In this document: in pieces, positions 7,229-12,485 of the stretch
Position numbering within the stretch: position 1 is the stretch's first letter
Layout: the number at the start of each line of letters is the position of its first letter
DNA from: a virus
Virus record (IMG/VR): IMGVR_UViG_3300009703_000007
Span: 1-64,000 of that record
DNA: 64,000 bases
Direction: 5' to 3' (one strand)
Made by a program: the position numbers and the translations under genes
The notes under the pieces: model-generated
What the model was told of the DNA's origin: nothing
The model's input: the letters and a program-made list of their open reading frames with translations, nothing else
Databases searched by the model: none

Positions 7229-7236
7229 CTTATACC
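7229..7236 (-). promoter_or_regulatory. Minus-type promoter box GGTATAAG
   Basis: Exact GGTATAAG 21 nt before the ATG at 7207, followed by the GAAGGAGGT leader. Confidence 0.65.
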
Positions 7237-7253
7237 TTGATTAGGGCCGAGTT

Positions 7254-7511
7254 TTAGCTCCCCAGACCTACGTCAGGGTTAGGATGGTGCGATGATACAT
7301 TTCCATACGGGTTCAGGTCCCGGATGTCCCTCATGATACTTTCTATCGTGTGTACCTTTGGGTCTAGGAAAATCCTGTCTGTACTAAACCCTTCTCCTGT
7401 GTGCGTTATCACCTGCACATAAATGCTTTCCCTACCCTCACGGATGTTCTGTATGCCATGGGGTTGTATGGCTAAACGGCCACCGGCCTTTAAGGATAAA
7501 ACAATAAACAT
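7254..7511 (-). CDS. Hypothetical protein, 85 aa
   Basis: ATG at 7511 preceded by AAGGAGAG. Starts with a short hydrophobic strand (MFIVLSLKAGGRLAI). Its overall pattern resembles that of the 6998 and 7577 products (small beta-sheet then helix then Gly/Pro tail), but I cannot show homology. The upstream region has no GGTATAAG, only TTATACCCATAAG. Confidence 0.65.
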   Translation of the reverse strand: MFIVLSLKAGGRLAIQPHGIQNIREGRESIYVQVITHTGEGFSTDRIFLDPKVHTIESIMRDIRDLNPYGNVSSHHPNPDVGLGS

Positions 7512-7576
7512 AACTTTACTCTCCTTGGTTATTACTAGCTAAAAGGACTTATGGGTATAACCCTGCCTTCACCGCC

Positions 7577-7822
7577 CTACGGCAGCTTACGGCCGATCCG
7601 ATCGGACCGGGCTTTCTTGATGAGCGAAGCGATCTGGGAGGGATCTCCCTTCACCTTGAGCTCCGTGTGGAATTCCTCGCCTACCTTGGACACGTCCAGA
7701 CGGATGTAACACAAGGTATCGTCCTTCCGCATGACGCGGGTGATGAGGTCTATGTTCAGGTACTCATCCTCGAAGACGACCGGGAGGGCTGCTCCACTAA
7801 CCGCTCGTTGTATACAAATCAC
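7577..7822 (-). CDS. Hypothetical protein, 81 aa
   Basis: GTG start at 7822, overlapping the TAG of the upstream gene (TAGTG), so translation is probably coupled. Beta-rich with a C-terminal helix (DPSQIASLIKKARSDRIGRKL) like the 6998 product (DPGSSVVIGLTWEEAKKVLK). The two may be distant paralogues. Function unknown. Confidence 0.65.
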   Translation of the reverse strand: MICIQRAVSGAALPVVFEDEYLNIDLITRVMRKDDTLCYIRLDVSKVGEEFHTELKVKGDPSQIASLIKKARSDRIGRKLP

Positions 7823-8097
7823 TAAAGGTCTCCGTAGAAGACGCGGAAGTGCGCGTCGGGTTGCGTGGGAATCTCCAGCGAATCCGAGTGGATGAGCGCC
7901 GAGGACTCGGGGTAGGGGCCACCGTAGAACCAGTTGTTGATGCGACCTTCGTGGTCGGACGCGCAGTTCGTGGCGATGGCCTTGGCTCGGGTGGGGTTGG
8001 TAGCTCTGGAGTCGTCGGTGTGGAAGACCTCTCGCCCCTTGTCATCCACTTCCTCAATGTTCTTGTAGAGCATGACACGGTAGACCTTGCCACTCAT
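7822..8097 (-). CDS. Hypothetical protein, 91 aa
   Basis: The frame stays open much further upstream, but the ATG at 8097 (MSGKVYRVMLYKN) forms an ATGA overlap with the upstream gene and starts the protein-like part. Contains DHEGRINNWFYGGPYP and an aromatic C-terminus. Not recognised. Confidence 0.7.
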   Translation of the reverse strand: MSGKVYRVMLYKNIEEVDDKGREVFHTDDSRATNPTRAKAIATNCASDHEGRINNWFYGGPYPESSALIHSDSLEIPTQPDAHFRVFYGDL

Positions 8098-8351
8098 TCG
8101 AGCACCGCTCCTTCCTTGAGGATCCAGTTGCACTTGGTGTTGAAGAGCTCGTTGCCTTCGTCGTTGTAGCCCTTCCACTTCGTGACCGTGCCGTCGATGT
8201 AGACCTCCAGCCGATCGATGTCGTTGCGCTTCACTCCTGCTCCGCTGGGCAGGGGCAACGAAGCCACGGCGATGGCCTTGGCACCGGTGTAGACCTCGTC
8301 CGGCTTGGGGTCGAACGACGCCAACATGTCTTCGATTCTGCTTTCTTCCAT
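8094..8351 (-). CDS. Hypothetical protein, 85 aa
   Basis: ATG at 8351 (MEESRIEDMLASFD) chosen because the leader GGAGGTGCTAAGCATC directly precedes it. A charged N-terminal helix and a beta-rich C-terminal half (YIDGTVTKWKGYNDEGNEL). Coupled to the 7822 gene by a 4-nt overlap. Function unknown. Confidence 0.7.
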   Translation of the reverse strand: MEESRIEDMLASFDPKPDEVYTGAKAIAVASLPLPSGAGVKRNDIDRLEVYIDGTVTKWKGYNDEGNELFNTKCNWILKEGAVLE

Positions 8352-8376
8352 GATGCTTAGCACCTCCATTCAAGTA

Positions 8377-8384
8377 CTTATACC
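8377..8384 (-). promoter_or_regulatory. Minus-type promoter box GGTATAAG overlapping a stop codon
   Basis: GGTATAAG 25 nt before the ATG at 8351. The TAA inside the box is the stop codon of the 8378-8626 gene. In read-through mRNA the CCTCC just before it could pair with the GGAGG of the downstream ribosome-binding site (5-6 bp, weak). Confidence 0.6.
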
Positions 8385-8626
8385 TGGGGAGGCTCTGGTC
8401 TTTCGTAAGGAATCAGCTTGTCCTTTCCTGGATGCAAAGCCAAGGAAATGAGGAAGCTGAATAGAAATGCAGTCACCCAGATCTCTACCCAAGCGTGCTT
8501 GAACTGAAGGGACGCGTCGCTATCGAACATACACCGGTATATCCAAGCAACAACGCCTATATGCGATCCCAGCGTCGCCAGCATCAGCGCGCATAGGAAT
8601 GGGGTGTTGAGGGGATTTTTAATCAA
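8378..8626 (-). CDS. Small membrane protein, 82 aa
   Basis: Two hydrophobic segments (about residues 9-29 and 48-65) separated by a charged loop, with a short cytoplasmic-looking Pro-rich tail. No signal peptide cleavage site is apparent. Could be a holin-like or superinfection-exclusion protein, but nothing in the neighbourhood (no endolysin) supports either. Its stop codon is embedded in the next promoter. Confidence 0.65.
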   Translation of the reverse strand: MIKNPLNTPFLCALMLATLGSHIGVVAWIYRCMFDSDASLQFKHAWVEIWVTAFLFSFLISLALHPGKDKLIPYERPEPPQV

Positions 8627-8689
8627 TGACTTTCCTTGGTTTGAGTTAAAAGGAAGGAACAGCTGATGCCACCCCTCCCTTCTCAGCTA

Positions 8690-9523
8690 TCAACTGATCT
8701 TGATGTTCATCTCGTTGAGGTCGACCTTGTTCGAACGCTCTACCTTGACCTCGAGAGTCTCGGCGTCGACGTAGGCTCCGTCGGCCCCCATTTGACGCAG
8801 GGCCGCGGCGGAGACCACCATGCCCTGAGACAAGGTCCGCTCCGGGTCCTCCAGGTCCACGTCGTCCAGGTTGATGATGACCTCTACAGTCTGGTACAGG
8901 TTGGGACGATCGCGGTCGTTGACGGCCTCCGTCGTGCCCTGCAGCCCCGTGTCCTTGACCATCTGTGCCATGTTGGACTCGAGCGTTCGGATCACGTCAT
9001 CGAGCAGCACGACCTGCGTCCCGGACTGAGTGGCGACCCAGTACATGATGAGCTCGATGAGCCGCTCGCCGTTCAGGGACGGGATACCTGTGCCCTTCAA
9101 GAACAGCATCTGCTGACTCAGGTCCATCTCCTTGAACAGCGCTTCTGTCGTCTGTGTGCGTAGCCCGGCGTAGTGCACTACGCGGCCGTGGTTGTCCACG
9201 AACACCAGCCCACTGCTCTGCAGCCACTCCGCGTACGTCGCGTCCCCGTAGTCCTTCTTGAGCAGCGTCAGCTCACTGGTGGTGGGGTACCAGCTCTGAG
9301 TAGAGTCGCTGTCCCGCTCCACCTTGGACATGTTGAAGTAGCGGCTGAGCCCGTGGACCTCACCCTGGTGGAGGGACGCTCCGAACTGCTTGGTGAGTAT
9401 GTCTGTGGCCCCCACCAAAGTGAGGTCGGGGTTGTGGGTGAAGGCCGAGAGCAACACCCCGCGCTTGATCGCGTGCGACTGACGCTTGTGCCCCGCTTTC
9501 GAGAAAAGGATCCCATCTGTCAT
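8690..9523 (-). CDS. Hypothetical protein, 277 aa
   Basis: ATG at 9523 (MTDGILFSKAGHKRQ) follows GGAGGTGCTTAGTACT; six further codons are open upstream. The largest soluble protein of this cassette region. Alpha/beta, with an acidic stretch near residues 215-230 (NLDDVDLEDPERTL). Not recognised. Confidence 0.7.
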   Translation of the reverse strand: MTDGILFSKAGHKRQSHAIKRGVLLSAFTHNPDLTLVGATDILTKQFGASLHQGEVHGLSRYFNMSKVERDSDSTQSWYPTTSELTLLKKDYGDATYAEWLQSSGLVFVDNHGRVVHYAGLRTQTTEALFKEMDLSQQMLFLKGTGIPSLNGERLIELIMYWVATQSGTQVVLLDDVIRTLESNMAQMVKDTGLQGTTEAVNDRDRPNLYQTVEVIINLDDVDLEDPERTLSQGMVVSAAALRQMGADGAYVDAETLEVKVERSNKVDLNEMNIKIS

Positions 9524-9548
9524 AGTACTAAGCACCTCCATTCTCTAG

Positions 9549-9556
9549 CTTATACC
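9549..9556 (-). promoter_or_regulatory. Minus-type promoter box GGTATAAG
   Basis: Exact GGTATAAG 25 nt before the ATG at 9523, with leader GAATGGAGGTGCTTAGTACT, almost the same as the leader of the 8351 gene. Confidence 0.65.
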
Positions 9557-9605
9557 TCAAAAAGGGCTAAAAGAGCGAGGGGTATTACGTCGCCCGACTC
9601 TTCTT

Positions 9606-9830
9606 TTAATCAAGTATCACCCTCGGCCTCGGGGGAAGCTGGTAGCACGACGCGGTTGGAGGGTAGCGACGCACGTCAATGACATGCAACGCCTTGCTTT
9701 GCTTGGACCCACAGCTCTGACACGAGCTGAACTGGCCCAGACGGGGAGTACCGCAGTGAAGGCATTCCACTGAGGTTTCACGTTGGTTAGGACGAGGGAA
9801 TGGCTCAAGGGGTTCCACTGATCGAGTCAT
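9606..9830 (-). CDS. Small zinc-ribbon protein, 74 aa
   Basis: Two CxxC pairs (ECLHCG near residue 23 and SCQSCG near residue 37) form a short zinc ribbon, then a basic/Pro-rich tail. The knuckle spacing is shorter than in the 1-3868 array and the G-V-x-E-W core is absent, so it is a different family. It overlaps the next upstream gene by 4 nt. Confidence 0.65.
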   Translation of the reverse strand: MTRSVEPLEPFPRPNQRETSVECLHCGTPRLGQFSSCQSCGSKQSKALHVIDVRRYPPTASCYQLPPRPRVILD

Positions 9831-10087
9831 CCCACCCTACTTCCACTAACGTAGACGACGATCTTAGGCCAGACCTCGGCCAGGGACTCAATCTCCGGGT
9901 TCTGGAACAAGCACCGAAGGTACACATCCTTCTGCGCGTGACAGAAGCGACGGGCTTCACCGCTGGTAGCGAACCGCTGCAGCTCCACCCTCCCGTCCCT
10001 CCGGATCAAGATGAACTTCGTGTCCATCACCAGCGCATGTGGCTCGGTAGCCACGTATGGCTTGGGGTCTCTACCCATCTCCCTCAT
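9827..10087 (-). CDS. Hypothetical protein, 86 aa
   Basis: The frame is open to 10150, but the upstream part is Arg/Thr/Pro-rich shadow sequence over the neighbouring gene. ATG at 10087 (MREMGRDPKPYV) or 10078 is more likely and keeps the overlap with the upstream stop small. Contains LIRRDGRVELQRFATSGEAR, a beta hairpin followed by a helix. Function unknown. Confidence 0.6.
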   Translation of the reverse strand: MREMGRDPKPYVATEPHALVMDTKFILIRRDGRVELQRFATSGEARRFCHAQKDVYLRCLFQNPEIESLAEVWPKIVVYVSGSRVG

Positions 10088-10502
10088 ACCGGATCCAGTC
10101 CTTGCTGGCCGCGTGCGACTCGGCCCCCGTCCAACACAGGTCGTAGCCATCCTGGTCCTTGGGCCAGGGCTGCTTCAGGACGGTCTCGAAGAACCGACGG
10201 CAGGCGCTGTCGTACACCCGCTCATCCTCGTCGCAGAAGAAGATGTGGTCGTCGTCGACGAGGGCACGCCACCACATGTCCCACTCGTTGGTGCACTGGG
10301 ACTCCTTGCGCGTGGTGACCACGTAGACGTTGAGGCCCTTCTCGATCGCCGACTCGATCACTCCCAGCGAGAAGATCCGCCAGCCCTGCTGGGTCGTACC
10401 ACGCAGGACGAGGTCCTCCGCAACGTATGCGTTGACTCCGTAGGGCTTCTGGATGTCCGACGTCGACATGACGCAAGGGACACCGATGTTCTGTGTGCTC
10501 AT
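10071..10502 (-). CDS. Hypothetical protein, 143 aa
   Basis: ATG at 10502 follows GAAGGAGGTGCCTAACT. Alpha/beta protein with a Rossmann-like pattern in the middle (LGVIESAIEKGLNVYVVTTR), many Trp and Asp, and a Cys at the C-terminal end. Not recognised. First gene of a three-gene run (10502 to 9606). Confidence 0.7.
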   Translation of the reverse strand: MSTQNIGVPCVMSTSDIQKPYGVNAYVAEDLVLRGTTQQGWRIFSLGVIESAIEKGLNVYVVTTRKESQCTNEWDMWWRALVDDDHIFFCDEDERVYDSACRRFFETVLKQPWPKDQDGYDLCWTGAESHAASKDWIRYEGDG

Positions 10503-10524
10503 AGTTAGGCACCTCCTTCAAACA

Positions 10525-10532
10525 CTTATACC
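10525..10532 (-). promoter_or_regulatory. Minus-type promoter box GGTATAAG
   Basis: Exact GGTATAAG 22 nt before the ATG at 10502. Confidence 0.65.
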
Positions 10533-10573
10533 CTAAAAGAAGCGTGGCTTCAGCCATCCCCTTCTTCTTTAGG
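10532..10573 (-). terminator. Terminator-like hairpin after the 10574 gene
   Basis: CCTAAAAGAAG (10532-10542) and CTTCTTCTTTAGG (10561-10573) pair with one bulge. The stem begins at the stop codon of the 10574 gene and overlaps the next promoter box, as in the 6952 example. Confidence 0.6.
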
Positions 10574-10819
10574 CTACCGACCGTATCCCCGTCCTTGGGA
10601 TATAACGATGGAGCCTACGACGATTCTGCCTTCGGCTGTGATGTCCTCGTCTTTGTTGAGCGAGCCCAGAGGGCTGAGGTCGGCATGGACGAGGATCGTG
10701 ACCGGCCCTGTCTTGGGGAGCCCCTTCCGCAACGCTGCTTCTACTTGGTTGATCAGCGATCCTCGAAGGTTTGCTACGTCCCCAGGCACGGTGAGGTCAC
10801 TGTGATGGTGTTCGGTCAT
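10574..10819 (-). CDS. Hypothetical protein, 81 aa
   Basis: ATG at 10819 overlaps the stop of the upstream gene by 4 nt. A helix (NLRGSLINQVEAALRKGLPKTG) is followed by strands TILVHADLS and RIVVGSIVIS. Not recognised. Confidence 0.65.
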   Translation of the reverse strand: MTEHHHSDLTVPGDVANLRGSLINQVEAALRKGLPKTGPVTILVHADLSPLGSLNKDEDITAEGRIVVGSIVISQGRGYGR

Positions 10820-11172
10820 CGTGGTCCGTCCTCCAGCACAGACTCGAAGCCGCGGTCGCTGCGTCGCACGGGCAACGACTTCCGTCGCTTGTGCGACTCG
10901 CTGACGTTGACCTGGATGACGCTGTACACGCCGTCCTGGGAGCGGTCCACCACGAGCCCGATCGTGTTGTTGTTTCGGTTGAGTACTACCAGACCGAACC
11001 CGGGCTGGAGCTCACCTTCGACCACGCCGGGACCCAGGCCTCCCGCTTCCTTCGTGTCCAGTACCTCCTGGACCATGGCCTGGCCGAGAGGAGAGGTGAT
11101 CTCTCCCAGGCAGGCTTCGAACTCGGGTCGATCACGAGGATGACGCACAGTCATTCCGGTGTTGAGTTGCAT
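10816..11172 (-). CDS. Hypothetical protein, 118 aa
   Basis: ATG at 11172 follows GAAGGAGGCACTAAGTACT. The middle is beta-rich (GFGLVVLNRNNNTIGLVVDR) and the end basic. Coupled to the 10574 gene by a 4-nt overlap. Function unknown. Confidence 0.7.
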   Translation of the reverse strand: MQLNTGMTVRHPRDRPEFEACLGEITSPLGQAMVQEVLDTKEAGGLGPGVVEGELQPGFGLVVLNRNNNTIGLVVDRSQDGVYSVIQVNVSESHKRRKSLPVRRSDRGFESVLEDGPR

Positions 11173-11196
11173 AGTACTTAGTGCCTCCTTCGTATA

Positions 11197-11204
11197 CTTA
11201 TACC
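11197..11204 (-). promoter_or_regulatory. Minus-type promoter box GGTATAAG
   Basis: Exact GGTATAAG 24 nt before the ATG at 11172. Confidence 0.65.
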
Positions 11205-11275
11205 CTAAAAGCTAAAAGGATGCGGGCGGTAGCCAGCTTTTAGTGCGTGCGGCTATGGGGCCACGCGCGCATCCT
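11205..11275. other. Interlocking inverted repeats (terminator or pseudoknot-like RNA)
   Basis: CTAAAAGCT (11205-11213) pairs perfectly with AGCTTTTAG (11235-11243). AGGATGCG (11217-11224), inside that loop, pairs perfectly with CGCATCCT (11268-11275). The two stems interleave, so the RNA could form an H-type pseudoknot or switch between two folds. It lies in a gene-poor stretch (11173-11573). Confidence 0.5.
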
Positions 11276-11323
11276 CTAGACAGGTAACCCCACAGTGCTT
11301 ATCCCCATTCTGCGACTTTTGTA

Positions 11324-11416
11324 CTAGCGTCGCTCTAGTGTTCGTGTTGTGCTCGTTAGAAGGTGAGGAGTGCGTGCATGACGACCACGGGGCCCTTCAC
11401 CCAATGCATTTGTCAA
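11324..11416 (-). CDS. Possible 30-residue basic peptide
   Basis: TTG start at 11416, exactly 22 nt after a GGTATAAG box, the same spacing as in the real cassettes; GGAAAGGA precedes it. The product is Arg/Thr-rich with no recognisable motif. The promoter and the strong hairpin on its upstream side are the only reasons to think a gene is present. Confidence 0.3.
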   Translation of the reverse strand: MTNALGEGPRGRHARTPHLLTSTTRTLERR

Positions 11417-11438
11417 GCGCAGTCCTTTCCTTCAATTC

Positions 11439-11446
11439 CTTATACC
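11439..11446 (-). promoter_or_regulatory. Minus-type promoter box GGTATAAG without an obvious large gene
   Basis: Exact GGTATAAG on the minus strand just downstream of the 11459-11554 hairpin. It faces a 160-nt stretch with only a 30-codon reading frame, so it may drive a small peptide or a non-coding RNA containing the 11205-11275 structure. Confidence 0.5.
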
Positions 11447-11458
11447 TCCAAAGAAGCC

Positions 11459-11554
11459 AAAGTACGGATCGTGAGAAAAGCAGTAGGCGGCGTGTCCTTT
11501 CTGGCCCAGCTAGCCTTGTCCACCACCCGCTGCCTTTCTTACGATCCGTGCTTT
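11459..11554 (-). terminator. Long hairpin after the hexapeptide-repeat gene
   Basis: A 20-nt arm at 11459-11478 (with ACGGATCGT core) pairs with 11535-11554 (ACGATCCGT core) at all positions counting two G-T wobbles. It extends outward through GAAGC (11453-11457)/GCTTC (11559-11563). It starts about 10 nt after the stop of the 11574 gene. Much longer than a typical terminator, so it could also be an RNA end-protection or processing element. Confidence 0.6.
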
Positions 11555-11573
11555 ACCTGCTTCTTCTGGCCCT

Positions 11574-12419
11574 CTACGACTTTCTCAACAACAGAACCGC
11601 TAGGTCTGCGATCCCTTGCGTTGCTTGGGCGTACACCTCAGCGGCGTTGGGCATGTGCTTCTCCGCAAGGCCTACATGGTCCCAGGCCTTTATCGGGTGT
11701 CCTTCACACCCGTAGAGCAGAAAAACCTCTCCGTTATCTAGGTAGTACGCACTCCAGAAGAAGCCTCCCCAAACCCCTGAGGCCAGCTCTGTGAGGGAGG
11801 ACACCCCGGCGTCGCCGGACACCTCGGCGTTGCCGGACACCTCGGCGTTGCCGAATACCTTGGAGTTGCCGGATACCCTGGAGTTGCCGGACACCTCGGC
11901 GTTGCCGGATACCCTGGAGTTGCCGGACACCTCGGCGTTGCCGAACACCCCGGCGTCGCCGAATACCTTGGCGTTGCCGAATACCCTGGAGTTGCCGGAC
12001 ACCCCGGCGTAGCCGGATACCCTGGAGTTGCCGGACACCTCGGCGTTGCCGAATACCTTGGAGTTGCCGGATACCCTGGAGTTGCCGGACACCCCGGCGT
12101 CGCCGGATACCTTGGCGTAGCCGAATACCCAGGAGTTGCCGGACACCTCGGCGTTGCCGAATACCTTGGCGTTACCGGATACCCTGGAGTTGCCGGACAC
12201 CCCGGCGTAGCCGGATACCCTGGAGTTGCCGGACACCCAGGCGTCGCCGAATACCTTGGAGTTGCTGCCCACGAATGCTGACCATTGTACGTCAGCAGTA
12301 CCCGCCACCCACCCACCTCCGTTGGCGTGCCTGTGTGCCGGGACCTCACCCCTACCATCACCGAAGTTGTGCATGGTGACCTCTGCGTCTTCTGTATCTA
12401 CTTGTGGGACGTTGTTCAC
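11574..12419 (-). CDS. Hexapeptide-repeat (left-handed beta-helix-like) protein
   Basis: 281 residues from a GTG at 12419 with GGAGGAGATGA upstream. Residues about 55-205 are near-perfect hexapeptides of the type V-[SF]-G-[ND]-[AS]-x, the pattern of left-handed beta-helices. Flanks are non-repetitive: an acidic/His N-terminus and a C-terminal alpha/beta cap with a YGCEGHPIKAWDHVG segment. Such helices occur in acyltransferases and phage surface proteins, but no catalytic His context is clear, so function is open. The 18-bp DNA repeat invites copy-number change. Confidence 0.75.
   Translation of the reverse strand: MNNVPQVDTEDAEVTMHNFGDGRGEVPAHRHANGGGWVAGTADVQWSAFVGSNSKVFGDAWVSGNSRVSGYAGVSGNSRVSGNAKVFGNAEVSGNSWVFGYAKVSGDAGVSGNSRVSGNSKVFGNAEVSGNSRVSGYAGVSGNSRVFGNAKVFGDAGVFGNAEVSGNSRVSGNAEVSGNSRVSGNSKVFGNAEVSGNAEVSGDAGVSSLTELASGVWGGFFWSAYYLDNGEVFLLYGCEGHPIKAWDHVGLAEKHMPNAAEVYAQATQGIADLAVLLLRKS
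11800..12275. repeat. 18-bp tandem repeat array inside the hexapeptide gene
   Basis: About 26 units related to GTTGCCGGACACCTCGGC, one unit per hexapeptide, with small variants (CGAATACCTTGGAG, CGGATACCCTGGAG). Units are more similar in DNA than protein function would require, which suggests recent expansion. Confidence 0.85.
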
Positions 12420-12454
12420 TCATCTCCTCCATTTGGTTGGTTGTTTCTCAGTAA

Positions 12455-12462
12455 CTTATACC
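12455..12462 (-). promoter_or_regulatory. Minus-type promoter box in a divergent intergenic region
   Basis: GGTATAAG 35 nt before the GTG at 12419. The opposite strand carries CTAATATTGG just before the 12486 start, so two promoters of different type lie back to back within 70 bp. Confidence 0.55.
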
Positions 12463-12485
12463 TCTAGTCTACCCTAATATTGGAT

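Noticed and set aside
9606-9830. Fourteenth member of the zinc-ribbon array
   Set aside because: It has two CxxC pairs but lacks the G-x-L ... G-V-x-E-x-W core and the C-terminal WR ending.
8666-10508. Long plus-strand frames opposite the 8690-10502 genes
   Set aside because: Arg/His/Val-rich shadow sequences without ribosome-binding sites; the minus-strand genes have promoter boxes and leaders.
11800-12290. CRISPR-like regular repeats
   Set aside because: Repeats are contiguous, 18 bp, in frame and without spacers; they encode hexapeptides.
11738-12361. 207-codon and 73-codon frames over the 18-bp repeat region
   Set aside because: Their Pro/Thr repeats are the other-frame readings of the same repeat; only the 11574 frame gives a known structural pattern and has a good ribosome-binding site.
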